A DNA stretch of 43,360 nt. Origin: DATAFF01 sp036257595. Its GTDB lineage: Bacteria; Pseudomonadota; Alphaproteobacteria; Rhizobiales; Aestuariivirgaceae. Location of the stretch: positions 1-43,360 of the forward strand of contig DATAFF010000057.1 in NCBI GenBank assembly GCA_036257595.1, in the 5' to 3' direction. The notes below the pieces were generated by a model. That model made no database searches, was not told where the DNA came from, and worked only from the letters and a program-made list of their open reading frames with translations. Shown in pieces: positions 1 through 8,315 of this stretch (positions within the stretch are counted from its first letter, which is position 1; every line of letters begins with the position of its first letter). The position numbers and the translations under genes were made by a program.

Positions 1-1748
1 TCGCCTTCCGGGTCGCCGCGATAGGACCAGTTGAGCACCATCAGCGATCCGCCGGGGCGAAGCACCCGTCGCACCTCGCCCATCATCGCGCCGATCAGCG
101 TCGGACCCGAATCGGCGAGATAAGGGAAGACATCGACTGCCAGCGCCAGGTCCATTGCATCGTCCTCGAGCCAGGCGAGATCGCGCCCTGATCCTTGGAT
201 CAGCATGACATTGGCGCGATCGAGGAGGCGACGCCGCGCTGCCGCCAGCATGTCCGGCGAGATGTCGACGCCGACCACCTGCGCCGCCCTGCCTGCCAGC
301 GCCGCCGTCACCCTTCCGGTGCCGCAGCCGAGATCGAGGATCCGCCTTCGCCCGTCGAGCAGCCCACGAGCCGCAAGCAGCGTCACGATCTCCCCGGTCG
401 CCTCGGCGAGAATATCGTCGCGGCCGAGCGCATAGAGCGCCGCCGCCCCGTCGGCGCCATGGCGAGCCGCGCGGTCGAACAGCTGGGCGCAAGCGATGAC
501 CGCATCGCCGCCATCGCCGCCGTCGCCCTGCAACTCGACCGCGCCGCGCACCGCCTGCACCAGCGCAAACGCCCCCGGGCTTTCCCGCCACAACGCGCCC
601 GCTGCCTTGAGCCGCTGCCCGGCGACCGCGTCATGTGCGGCAGCCTCCGCCGCTGCCAGCGCCGTCTCGACCTCCGCCGCCGACCGCGCCCGATAGGCGA
701 GCCGCATCACGGCCACATTGGCCGGGAGCCGACCGCCCTTGAGCAGCGCGACCACATCCTCGCCGCGCCGCCGCCACACCCGCCGGAACGCCTCTTGGCG
801 CTTCGCTCCCCAGCTGAGCTTGTGGGCCTCGTCGCCCTTGAGGAAGTCGAACCAGCGGCAGCCCTCGCGCTGCGCCTCCATGATGGCATGCGCCGTCAGC
901 AGCGTGCCCGGGCTGACTTGCGCATCCCCGGGATCGAAACCGCCGGCATAGGCGAAAGCGCGCCGGCGATGCAGGAAGCCGAGTTGGACCGCCGTGATCC
1001 TGCCATGCCGTACGATCCCGTAGAGCCGCAGCATGCCGCGCTCGAGCAGCGACGGCAGTGCCTCGCGATGGCAGCGCTCGACCCGTGAATCGGCGAACAC
1101 CCCGGTCTCGCCGCGCGCCGCCCAGCGCGCATGATGGAGATCGATGAGTCGGGTCAGCAGCCGGTCGAGCGAAGCTGCATCGGCCTTCGAGATGGCGAAT
1201 CCCCCATCCCGGCGCGCCCGATGTTCAGCCATGCGGAGCTTGCGTGCCTTCGTGCCTGGCATGAGCCTCCCCGGCTTACCGTCGAGCGCCAGCCCGTAGC
1301 GCGCCGCTGCCGGAGTCTCTTCGCAAGCGCAGCTGCTCAAATGCGGCAGGGCCCGCCCGGCCGCGAACGGCGCCATATCGGTCAGCTCCCATTCCTGCCA
1401 GCCGGCAAGCGTCTCGACCGCTGCACCGATCGCCGCGAGGACCGCATCGCGGCAGTCGGGCGCGACCAGCACATCGAGATAGTCGCTGAGCCCGATCCCT
1501 ACGGCCAGGAGGCGACCCCCGGCGATCGCCCGCTCGATATAGAAGGGTGCAAGCCCGACCAGCCGATCGCCATCTCGAATCGCGATGGTGCTGAGATCGC
1601 CCGGGTGAAAGGCCCGCCACCACGCGATGAGCCAGGCCGGCGACTGGAATGGAGTCGCTTCGGGACAGGCGTCGAACAGCGTCCACCACGGCGGTTCCAG
1701 GGCCTCGAGACCGGCGATGTCGCTGACGACGCCCACCTCGAGCGCCAT
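1..1748 (-). CDS. GNAT (CelD/BcsL-type) acyltransferase fused to a SAM-dependent methyltransferase, partial
   Basis: The reading frame is open from ATG at 1748 to the left edge, at least 582 residues with the 3' end missing. The first ~400 residues resemble the CelD/BcsL acetyltransferase family (Acetyltransf_6), with the basic KARKLR segment near residue 166 and the family signature FDFLKGDEAHKLSWG near residue 301. After a linker, a class I methyltransferase begins: motif I ILDLGCGTG near 472, the acidic VDISPDM near 492, DLALAVDVFPYL near 535 and a PGG-type strand near 567. The start lies 2 bp after the stop of the GT4 gene, so it is the most distal visible gene of the operon. By family, it would acylate an amine or sugar and methylate a small molecule or glycan. 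Substrates are unknown. The fusion is read directly; the joint role is inferred. Confidence 0.8.
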   Translation of the reverse strand, partial: MALEVGVVSDIAGLEALEPPWWTLFDACPEATPFQSPAWLIAWWRAFHPGDLSTIAIRDGDRLVGLAPFYIERAIAGGRLLAVGIGLSDYLDVLVAPDCRDAVLAAIGAAVETLAGWQEWELTDMAPFAAGRALPHLSSCACEETPAAARYGLALDGKPGRLMPGTKARKLRMAEHRARRDGGFAISKADAASLDRLLTRLIDLHHARWAARGETGVFADSRVERCHREALPSLLERGMLRLYGIVRHGRITAVQLGFLHRRRAFAYAGGFDPGDAQVSPGTLLTAHAIMEAQREGCRWFDFLKGDEAHKLSWGAKRQEAFRRVWRRRGEDVVALLKGGRLPANVAVMRLAYRARSAAEVETALAAAEAAAHDAVAGQRLKAAGALWRESPGAFALVQAVRGAVELQGDGGDGGDAVIACAQLFDRAARHGADGAAALYALGRDDILAEATGEIVTLLAARGLLDGRRRILDLGCGTGRVTAALAGRAAQVVGVDISPDMLAAARRRLLDRANVMLIQGSGRDLAWLEDDAMDLALAVDVFPYLADSGPTLIGAMMGEVRRVLRPGGSLMVLNWSYRGDPEG

Positions 1749-1750
1749 CC

Positions 1751-2812
1751 TCAGGCCACTCCCCGGCGGCGCTCGTGGCTGCCACTCGCCAGCATCCGCC
1801 AATGACCGAAATAGGCTTGGACCATCGCCTTGTGGCTGAAGCGTTGGCGCGCGACGAGACGGCACGCCTGCGGATCGATCGCTGATGCCGACGTGATTGC
1901 CGCCGCCATCTCCTCGACCGTCTCGACGAGATAGCCGGTGACCCCATGCACCACCGTCTCCGGCAAGGCGCCGCGCGCGAAGGCGATCACCGGCGTGCCC
2001 GTCGCCGCCGCCTCCCGCGCCACCAGCGAGCTCGTCTCCTCGACCAGGCTCGGCACGAGCAGGCACTGAGCTTCCGCCAGCAACTGGCGCTTCTGCGCGA
2101 AATTGGCTGGCCCGATGAAACGGCAGTCGGCACCAAGCGCCGGTGCGATCTTCCTCGCGAAATAGTCCTGATGCGCCGCATAGGGAAAGATCTCGCCGGC
2201 AATGACGATCGGCATCTTCGCCTGTCTGGCCGCGGCGATGGCGAGATGAATGCCCTTTTCGGGGCAGATGCGGGTGAGCACCAGGGCGAAGCCTTGCGGA
2301 CGTCGCACGACATCGAGCCGCTCGACGTCGACGCCATTGCCGATCGGCTTGAGCATATGCGGATTGTCGGCGACGGCGCCGTGCTGGCTTGTCGACACGC
2401 AGTTGAACCAGCTCGACGGCCGCGACGGCCAGAGCGCCGATTGCGGATACCAGACGATCGGCAGATGCAGCGTCGTCAGAATCGGCAGCCCCGGCGCCGG
2501 CAGGTAGAAATAGAAGTCGAGCCCGTGGAAATGCACGAGATCGATCGCCTGCTGCTTGAGCGTGCGCGTCAGCGCCTGCCGACAGAGCGCCCGGCCCTGG
2601 CGCATCGCCTGATCATCGAGCGGGCCGGGCGTCGCTTTGAGCGCGATGAGCTCGCCCATGACGCTCGAGCCTTCCGGTGCGATGACCAGCGATCGATGAC
2701 CGGCCTCGACCAGTGCCCGGTCGAGATGGGTGAGCACCTGCTCCGAGCCGCCGCTGGCATCGCTGCTGACCGCCGCGAAAGGATAGGCGACCGACAGGAC
2801 CGTCAGTCCCAT
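1751..2812 (-). CDS. GT4-family glycosyltransferase
   Basis: This 353-residue protein has a GT-B, GT4-like layout. The N-terminal half carries the glycine-rich GGSEQVLTHL segment (about 22-31) that in this family follows the first strand. The C-terminal half has NGVDVERL near 160 and an E-x7-E type motif in EETSSLVAREAAATGTPVIA near 270, which binds the nucleotide-sugar donor. No signal peptide or membrane helix is visible, so it should act in the cytoplasm. Its start overlaps the end of the PIG-L gene by 10 bp, indicating translational coupling. The GT4 plus PIG-L pairing recalls MshA/MshB of mycothiol and BshA/BshB of bacillithiol synthesis, but the acceptor here cannot be read from the sequence. 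Confidence 0.85.
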   Translation of the reverse strand: MGLTVLSVAYPFAAVSSDASGGSEQVLTHLDRALVEAGHRSLVIAPEGSSVMGELIALKATPGPLDDQAMRQGRALCRQALTRTLKQQAIDLVHFHGLDFYFYLPAPGLPILTTLHLPIVWYPQSALWPSRPSSWFNCVSTSQHGAVADNPHMLKPIGNGVDVERLDVVRRPQGFALVLTRICPEKGIHLAIAAARQAKMPIVIAGEIFPYAAHQDYFARKIAPALGADCRFIGPANFAQKRQLLAEAQCLLVPSLVEETSSLVAREAAATGTPVIAFARGALPETVVHGVTGYLVETVEEMAAAITSASAIDPQACRLVARQRFSHKAMVQAYFGHWRMLASGSHERRRGVA

Positions 2813-3642
2813 CTGAGCCCCTCGCGGGCCAACGCCGCCATCGCTTCGCCGATTTGGCGCCGAAAGATGGCGCTTTCAATGCCCCATGGCATGCGCTCAT
2901 AGAGCAGCCTGCCGCCATTCGGCAGCGCGGTGAAATCATGCTGGTGAGCCGGGCGGAACTGTTCGCGCGCCGGATCGAACAGGCTCAGCATCTGCCGCTG
3001 GCTGGCATGGGCCGCGATCATCGCCTTCTTGCGTTCGAGCTCGGACCCGGCAATCGCATAGTCGATCGCCTCCGGCGTCGCCACGGCGAAGGAGGTGCTG
3101 AAGGCGTCCGCATCATCGAGCCGGTAGAGCGGCATCTCGATGACGCTGAGATCGCGCCCGCGCATCTTGAGGAGCCGCTTTGCCGCCTGCACCGCGAAGG
3201 CAACCGCATCATGATCGGGATGGCCGCCTTCATAGGCATGGGTGACCACCATGGTGATGTCCCGCGCGATAAAGGCACCCGCCAGCATGGCGCTGAGCTG
3301 GGCGAGCGCAAAGGGCCCGCCCTGATCGGCAAATCCCAGCATGATCTGCCGCTCGGGTGGCACGCCGGCGATCGCCATCGCTCCTTGCAGCTCGCGCCGA
3401 CGCGCCGCGGCATAGTCCTCAAACGTTGCGAAGCCATGCTCGCGGGCCACCTCCGGCGAGCGCGGCGCGCCGTCCGTCGCCACGATGACCTGGGCCCCGC
3501 TGGTCCGCATCAGCAGCGCCCCGGCGCCGATCGTCTCGTCATCGGGATGCGCGACGACGACGGCCAGCGCATCCGCCGCGATCGGTTGCTTCTGCGGCGA
3601 GAGCAGCGCCTGAAGAAACGTCGATGCAACCTCGGCGCTCAT
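2803..3642 (-). CDS. PIG-L family N-acetylglucosaminyl-type deacetylase (zinc)
   Basis: A 279-residue protein of the PIG-L/LmbE family, zinc hydrolases that remove N-acetyl groups from GlcNAc conjugates such as GlcNAc-inositol. The AHPDDE motif is at 31-36, giving zinc ligands His32 and Asp35 with Asp34 as the likely base. The second motif HPDHD at 141-145 supplies the third ligand, His144. The frame stays open further upstream, but that part lies inside the preceding gene. ATG 3642 overlaps the upstream stop as ATGA and gives a normal family length. Located between a glycosidase-like gene and a GT4 gene, it probably deacetylates a sugar in the operon product. Family assignment is firm; the substrate is not known. 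Confidence 0.9.
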   Translation of the reverse strand: MSAEVASTFLQALLSPQKQPIAADALAVVVAHPDDETIGAGALLMRTSGAQVIVATDGAPRSPEVAREHGFATFEDYAAARRRELQGAMAIAGVPPERQIMLGFADQGGPFALAQLSAMLAGAFIARDITMVVTHAYEGGHPDHDAVAFAVQAAKRLLKMRGRDLSVIEMPLYRLDDADAFSTSFAVATPEAIDYAIAGSELERKKAMIAAHASQRQMLSLFDPAREQFRPAHQHDFTALPNGGRLLYERMPWGIESAIFRRQIGEAMAALAREGLRWD

Positions 3643-4553
3643 GCCGCCGCCTCGCGAAAGCCGACGCGCCGCGCATAGCGCTCGAGCATGGCCGCACAGA
3701 AATCGGCATATTCGCTCGGATCGCGCGGCGGGCTCGTGTGATGCGGCGCGATGCCCCGATGTTCGGGCGTGAAGCAGAAGGTGACGGTGACGTCGAACGG
3801 CGCCAGCGCCTCCATCTGCCGGTCGAACCAGTCGAGCGCATTGGGTCGAAAGCTGTCGGCCCAGGAGAGGCCGGTCCTGAGATGCTTGACGCCCAGCCGC
3901 TTGAGCCAGCGCACCGCATCGCCGAGGCGATGATCCTCGTAATGGAACCACTGGCAGATGCCGAGTGTCGGCGTCCGCCTGGCGAAGCGTTCGAGCGCCG
4001 GCTTGGGCGTGCCGTCCTCGCGTAGGAGACCCATATAGAAATGCCGGTAGTAGGACGAGCCCTCCGCCTCCTTGTGGCGGGTCGTCGCGCCCCAGGCCTG
4101 CGGCAGATCATAGAGGCTGTACCAATGAATGCGCGCGCTGTGCGGCCCGATCAGATCGGCGGTCCGGTCGACTCCCCAGGCCTGCACCTCCTCGGCGCCG
4201 AATGACGACACCCCGACCTCGCTGACCCAGATCGGCAGGTCGGTGACGGCGGCGATCTCGGCGATCTTCGCCGGCCATTCGTCGATCTGCCACAGGTTCC
4301 AGTCGAGCGGGAATCCATGCACCGCCACGATGTCGACATGGTCGAGCACGCCGAGCCCCGCCATGTTGCGCATGAATTGCGGGTCGATTGGAGAGATGCC
4401 GCCGAGCACCCGCTTGAGACCCGGGCAGCTCGACGCGATCGCCTTGCCGGCTCCGGTCGCCATCGCGGCAAAATGCGCCCAGTCAGGATCGATCGCAATG
4501 TCCCAATGCGATTTGTTGTTGGGCTCGTTCCAGATCATGGCGGCTTCGATCAT
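3639..4553 (-). CDS. Clan GH-A-like glycoside hydrolase (annotated beta-xylosidase in relatives), apparently circularly permuted
   Basis: A 304-residue protein. The start is ATG 4553, overlapping the upstream methyltransferase stop as ATGA; a longer open frame only shadows that gene. Residues 7-12 read IWNEPN, the clan GH-A acid/base motif (Glu10), and IWVSEVG at 108-114 supplies a plausible nucleophile (Glu112). The 102-residue spacing is normal for GH5/GH39-type barrels. The acid/base strand is normally beta-4, well inside the protein, but here it is at the very N-terminus. Residues about 195-304, with LGVKHLRTGLSW and TPEHRG...SPPRDPSEYADFC, resemble strands beta-1 to beta-3. The barrel halves are therefore in swapped order. 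No signal peptide is present, so it should be cytoplasmic. It may be a hydrolase, a transglycosidase or a sugar-binding relative. Confidence 0.7.
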   Translation of the reverse strand: MIEAAMIWNEPNNKSHWDIAIDPDWAHFAAMATGAGKAIASSCPGLKRVLGGISPIDPQFMRNMAGLGVLDHVDIVAVHGFPLDWNLWQIDEWPAKIAEIAAVTDLPIWVSEVGVSSFGAEEVQAWGVDRTADLIGPHSARIHWYSLYDLPQAWGATTRHKEAEGSSYYRHFYMGLLREDGTPKPALERFARRTPTLGICQWFHYEDHRLGDAVRWLKRLGVKHLRTGLSWADSFRPNALDWFDRQMEALAPFDVTVTFCFTPEHRGIAPHHTSPPRDPSEYADFCAAMLERYARRVGFREAAA

Positions 4554-5317
4554 CCTGTGAAATCCTCGCATTGCGGAATGGCAAGCCCGGTCGGCGGAAT
4601 CGCATCCGCCCGGCAGACATAGACTTCTTCCTCCGGATGGCTGACGATGGCAAAGCCGCTCGCCCTGAGCAGCGCTTCCACACCGGCCCGGTTGGGAACC
4701 CACCAATTGGTCGGGTCGCCGGCGAAGGCGTGCTCGACGAAATGCAGCTTGGGATAGCCCGGCGCATCGAACGGCGCCTTTTCGAAGAAACCGTAGTCCT
4801 GCGCCACCGGCTCGACTGTCGGATCGCCTCGCTGCATCGACTGGAACACGAACAGGTCCTTGACGACATGGGCGCGGATCAGATCGAGCGCCAGCAGCGG
4901 ATAGCGCAGATGATAGAACACGCCGAGGAACAGCACGATGTCGAACTGCTCCTCGAGACGTCCGACCTCATAGACCGACAGCTGCCGGAATTCGATGTCG
5001 AGATCGTTGACCTTGGCGGCGAACTCCGCCTGGTCGAGATAATCCTGGTCGAAATCAATGCCGAGCACCCGTCTGGCGCCGCGCCGCTTCATCTCGATGG
5101 CGTAGAACCCGCCATTGCAGCCGATGTCGAGCACGCTCGCGCCGGAAAGATCGGCCGGCAGCGCATGGCTGAACTGCCGCCATTTGTTCTGCGGATAGTC
5201 GCCGAGGAAATGCTCGGGCGCGGTGGCGATGCCGCCGAGCTCGATATTGTGGAACCACGGCCCGAGGCTTTGGATCCGGGCACGGATCTCGTTGCGGCTC
5301 AGCTGTGTGCCGCTCAT
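4550..5317 (-). CDS. CmoB-like SAM-dependent methyltransferase (resembles the TIGR04290/Rta_06860 family)
   Basis: A 255-residue class I methyltransferase. Motif I is VLDIGCNGGFYAIEM (about 61-75), followed by GIDFDQDYL with the acidic ribose-binding residue, and LFLGVFYHLRYPLLAL, which is typical of the CmoB/DUF1698 group. It is shorter than tRNA-modifying CmoB (about 320 residues) and sits in a sugar operon, so a small-molecule or glycan substrate is more likely than tRNA. From memory it matches the family called meth_Rta_06860, which lies beside glycosyltransferases in other genomes; that needs a profile search. Its start overlaps the nucleotidyltransferase stop by 4 bp (ATGA), and its end overlaps the glycosidase start. 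Confidence 0.75.
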   Translation of the reverse strand: MSGTQLSRNEIRARIQSLGPWFHNIELGGIATAPEHFLGDYPQNKWRQFSHALPADLSGASVLDIGCNGGFYAIEMKRRGARRVLGIDFDQDYLDQAEFAAKVNDLDIEFRQLSVYEVGRLEEQFDIVLFLGVFYHLRYPLLALDLIRAHVVKDLFVFQSMQRGDPTVEPVAQDYGFFEKAPFDAPGYPKLHFVEHAFAGDPTNWWVPNRAGVEALLRASGFAIVSHPEEEVYVCRADAIPPTGLAIPQCEDFTG

Positions 5318-6081
5318 CGCCGCACCCGTGCCACCGCATTGCCGGCCCGCATCATTGCGCCGCCGTCGCTGCCGAGCAGGTTGATTGCCATCCGATAGCC
5401 GTCGAAGGTTCCGACATCGACATAGGCGGTTCCGACCTTGACGCCGTAGGCCTCGCCACCGCGCGCGATCCAGGCATTGACCAGCGTGCCGATGAATTCA
5501 TCGCCGCGGTCCGGCCGCTGCCACAGCCGATAAAGATCGTGCAGCGTCCTGCCCGGCAGGCGGAACGCGCCCCAGATCCAGTTGCTGCGTGGCTCCGCCT
5601 GCTTCACCTGGATCTCGGTGACTTTCCCCGATTCATCGAGCACCACCGCATCGAAGAACTGCGGCTGCTTGACCGGGAACAGCAGAAAGGCGAAGCCCTC
5701 GGGAAGCGCGTTGAGCGCATCATCGGGAAACCAGATGGTGTCGGGAAGGCCGACCACCACATTGACGCCTCGGCCGATCAGCGGTGCCGCCCGGAAGATC
5801 GCGTCGCACAGCCCGAGCGGCTCCGGCTGCACCACATAGGCGATGGTCGCGGGCCCGTAGCGCCCACCGAAATACTCCATGATGTCGGACTTGCCCGGCG
5901 AGATCACGAAGCAGACCTTGTCGACGCCGCCCTTGACCATGCGCTCGAGCAGATATTCGCTCACCGCGCATGGCCGCTCGCGCGCCCCCTCGCGCCGGCT
6001 GCCGACCGGCAGGAGCTCCTTTGAAAAGGCAAGCGGCTGGATGCGGCTGCCGCGTCCTGCCGCCGGGATTATGCCCCACAT
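5314..6081 (-). CDS. Sugar-phosphate nucleotidyltransferase (RmlA/GalU-like)
   Basis: A 255-residue nucleotidyltransferase. It starts with IIPAAGRGSRIQPLAFSKEL, the GxGxR...PxxxxK pyrophosphorylase signature that binds the NTP. VVGLPDTIWF near 110 supplies the metal-binding Asp seen as LGD in relatives. The GAFRLPG segment and the VDVGTFDGY ending are usual for NTP_transferase proteins. It would couple a sugar phosphate, or another polyol phosphate, to a nucleotide for the glycosyltransferases of the operon. The start overlaps the upstream glycosyltransferase gene by 13 bp. Which sugar and which nucleotide cannot be read. An inositol-1-phosphate cytidylyltransferase role is conceivable because ino1 heads the operon. 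Confidence 0.8.
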   Translation of the reverse strand: MWGIIPAAGRGSRIQPLAFSKELLPVGSRREGARERPCAVSEYLLERMVKGGVDKVCFVISPGKSDIMEYFGGRYGPATIAYVVQPEPLGLCDAIFRAAPLIGRGVNVVVGLPDTIWFPDDALNALPEGFAFLLFPVKQPQFFDAVVLDESGKVTEIQVKQAEPRSNWIWGAFRLPGRTLHDLYRLWQRPDRGDEFIGTLVNAWIARGGEAYGVKVGTAYVDVGTFDGYRMAINLLGSDGGAMMRAGNAVARVRR

Positions 6082-7175
6082 TCTCCTGCCTCCATTTTAT
6101 GCGCGAAGACCGGGCCTCGCGGCGCTTCGAACGCCGCGAGCATCTCCTCGGCACGCCGTGCCGAAGTATGGTCGGCGTGAAACCGCGCATGCGCCGCCGC
6201 GGCAATTCGCTCGAGCTCATGGTCGGACATGTCGAGCGCGCCGAGCGCCTCCTCGGTGTCACGGGCGATCAGGATCTCGCTTCCTGGCGCGAAGAATTCA
6301 TCGAGGCCGTCGAACCAGTCGCTGACCACCGGCGCGCGACAGGCTGCCGCCTCGAACAGCCGCCCCGACGGGCACCATCCCATCTCGGCCATGGTGTCGC
6401 GGGTGACGTTGAGGGTCAGTCGCGATGACGAATAGAACGCCGGATGGAGGTCGGGCGGGACGTGGCGCACGAACCAGATATTGGGCGTCCAGGGAAAATT
6501 CTGCGGATAGAGCGCGCCACCGAGCAGGAACTTGCAGTGCGGTCGCGCCCGTGCCGGCGCGGCGAACAGCTTCTCGAGCGTCCCTTGCCGGTCGGCCGCC
6601 CAGGTGCCGAGCCATGACAGATCCGCGGCGAACCGCGCATCCTCGCCGACGCGGCCATGCGCTCTAGGATCGGCATGGCCATAAAGCGGCACCACCCGGC
6701 GGGCTCCCAGCGCCATGAGCTCCTCCAACGCCCGCCCGCCGGTATAGCTGAGCACCAGGTCGAACTCGCCAAGCCGCGTCTGATCAAGCCACGGCACCGC
6801 CCGGCCCTGGCGGGCCAGCGCCAGGGTCACCGGCGTATCGAGATCGTAGAATACCGAGAGCGGCCGCCCGCAATCATGCATCAACCTTGCCGCTGCGATC
6901 GCATCCGGGCAATAGGAGGTGGTGATCGCCACATCCGCCGTCTTGAGCTCGCGCCTCGCCTCGGCGAGCGCATCGGTCAGGCTGTCGTAAAGCACCAGCC
7001 GCGCCTCGTTCAGCGCCTCGACATCCCGGTTCTCCGCGTAGAAATCGGTGTTGCGCTCGAAGAACGTGACGTCATGGCCAAGCCGCGCCAGGGCATTGAT
7101 CAGCCCACGCCACAGGGTCGCATGGCCGTTCCCCCATGAAGAGCTGACGGTCAGGCCGAAGATCACGATCTTCAT
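6069..7175 (-). CDS. CgeB-like glycosyltransferase
   Basis: A 368-residue GT-B-type protein starting MKIVIFGLTVSSSWGNGH. An ATG four codons upstream (7187) is possible; neither start has a clear ribosome-binding site, and the conserved-looking N-terminus favours 7175. The N-terminal region has WRGLINALARLGHDVTFFER, typical of the acceptor domain. The C-terminal region contains PSGRLFEAAACRAPVVSDWF and FFAPGSEILIARDTEEAL (about 270-310), the pattern of the CgeB/Glyco_trans_1_2 family. No membrane segment is evident. It follows ino1 by 45 bp and runs into the nucleotidyltransferase gene. It is probably the first glycosyltransferase of the pathway; donor and acceptor are unknown. Confidence 0.8.
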   Translation of the reverse strand: MKIVIFGLTVSSSWGNGHATLWRGLINALARLGHDVTFFERNTDFYAENRDVEALNEARLVLYDSLTDALAEARRELKTADVAITTSYCPDAIAAARLMHDCGRPLSVFYDLDTPVTLALARQGRAVPWLDQTRLGEFDLVLSYTGGRALEELMALGARRVVPLYGHADPRAHGRVGEDARFAADLSWLGTWAADRQGTLEKLFAAPARARPHCKFLLGGALYPQNFPWTPNIWFVRHVPPDLHPAFYSSSRLTLNVTRDTMAEMGWCPSGRLFEAAACRAPVVSDWFDGLDEFFAPGSEILIARDTEEALGALDMSDHELERIAAAAHARFHADHTSARRAEEMLAAFEAPRGPVFAHKMEAGECGA

Positions 7176-7220
7176 GCTGAGCACCATGCTGCCGGATGTG
7201 CCAAAAGCGTCCCGCCCTCT

Positions 7221-8315
7221 CTAGTCGCGTCCCGCGATGAAATCCTCGGTGAGGCGGGCGGCCTCCTCGTCGGAATGCTGCTCGGGTGGCGACTTCATGA
7301 AGGCGGCGCATGGACCGGTCAGCGCCCCCTTGATGCCGCGGTCCAGCGCCAGCTTGGCGCAACGCACCGCATCGATCACCACACCGGCCGAATTCGGCGA
7401 GTCCCACACTTCGAGCTTCAGCTCGACATTGAGCGGCACCCCGCCGAATGCCGTGCCCTCCATGCGGATATGGGCCCATTTGCGATCGCTGAGCCACGGT
7501 ACGTGGTCGCTCGGTCCGATATGGATGTTCTCCGGCGACAGCGGCACGTCGAGCTGGCTCGTCACCGAGCGCGTCTTGGAGAGCTTCTTGCTCTCGAGCC
7601 GCTCTCTTTCGAGCATGTTGAGGAAGTCGGTGTTGCCGCCGAAATTGAGCTGATAGGTGCGGTCGAGCCGCACCCCCCGCTCGCGGAACAGCCGCGTCAG
7701 CACCCGGTGGACGATGGTCGCCCCGACCTGGCTTTTGATGTCGTCGCCGATGAGCGGCAGTCCCGCCGCCTCGAAGCGCCGCCGCCACGCCGGGTCGGAG
7801 GCGATGAACACCGGAATGCAATTGACGAAGGCGCAGCCGGCCTCGAGCGCCCGCTCGGCATAGAACCGCGTCGCCTTCTCCGACCCGACCGGCAGATAGG
7901 ACACCAGCACCTCGGTGCCGCTTTCGCGCAGCACATCGGTCACATCGACCGCCGGCTGCGGCGACTCGGTGATCTCCTGCTTGAGATAGTGCCCGATGCC
8001 GTCGAGCGTCGGCCCGCGCGCCACCGTCACTCCAAGCTCCGGCACTGCGGCGAAAACCTTTGTATTGTTCGGCGGCGCCATGATCGCCTTGGCGACATCG
8101 CGCCCGACCTTGCCCGCATTGACGTCGAAGGCGGCGGTGATTGCGATGTCGCCCACCCGATAGCCGCCAACATCGCCATGCATCAGCCCCGGCACCGGCG
8201 CGTTGCTGCACGCCTCGCGGTAATAGCTCAGGCCCTGGATGAAGGAGGAGGCGCAATTGCCGACGCCGACGATGCCGACCCTGACGCCACCCGCCTGCTC
8301 GAATGCCGAATCCAT
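7221..8315 (-). CDS. ino1: Inositol-3-phosphate synthase (myo-inositol-1-phosphate synthase)
   Basis: A 364-residue protein of the compact actinobacterial/archaeal-like type of inositol-phosphate synthase, shorter than the ~500-residue eukaryotic form. It converts glucose-6-phosphate to inositol phosphate using NAD. The Rossmann glycine motif is VGIVGVGNCASSFIQGL near residue 12. The family blocks NFGGNTDFLNM, KKLSKTRSVTSQ and HVPWLSDRKWAHIRMEG are all present and contain the active-site lysines. ATG 8315 is preceded by GGGAAG. It is the first gene of the minus-strand operon and faces the efflux genes divergently. Its position suggests that inositol phosphate is the starting acceptor or scaffold of the operon product. 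Confidence 0.92.
   Translation of the reverse strand: MDSAFEQAGGVRVGIVGVGNCASSFIQGLSYYREACSNAPVPGLMHGDVGGYRVGDIAITAAFDVNAGKVGRDVAKAIMAPPNNTKVFAAVPELGVTVARGPTLDGIGHYLKQEITESPQPAVDVTDVLRESGTEVLVSYLPVGSEKATRFYAERALEAGCAFVNCIPVFIASDPAWRRRFEAAGLPLIGDDIKSQVGATIVHRVLTRLFRERGVRLDRTYQLNFGGNTDFLNMLERERLESKKLSKTRSVTSQLDVPLSPENIHIGPSDHVPWLSDRKWAHIRMEGTAFGGVPLNVELKLEVWDSPNSAGVVIDAVRCAKLALDRGIKGALTGPCAAFMKSPPEQHSDEEAARLTEDFIAGRD

Noticed and set aside
195..1088. Plus-strand frame of 297 codons
   Set aside because: It lies opposite the acyltransferase-methyltransferase frame, which shows clear motifs; the plus-strand product is Arg/Pro-rich without motifs.
1276..1947. Minus-strand frame of 223 codons overlapping the GT4 end
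   Set aside because: Different frame from the GNAT fusion; Arg/Ser-rich, no motifs, and conflicts with two supported genes.
4550..5317. tRNA-modifying CmoB
   Set aside because: About 70 residues shorter than CmoB and embedded in a sugar operon.
1..8315. Mycothiol biosynthesis operon
   Set aside because: No MshC-type cysteine ligase is visible and the glycosidase, nucleotidyltransferase and methyltransferases do not fit; only the partial logic is shared.
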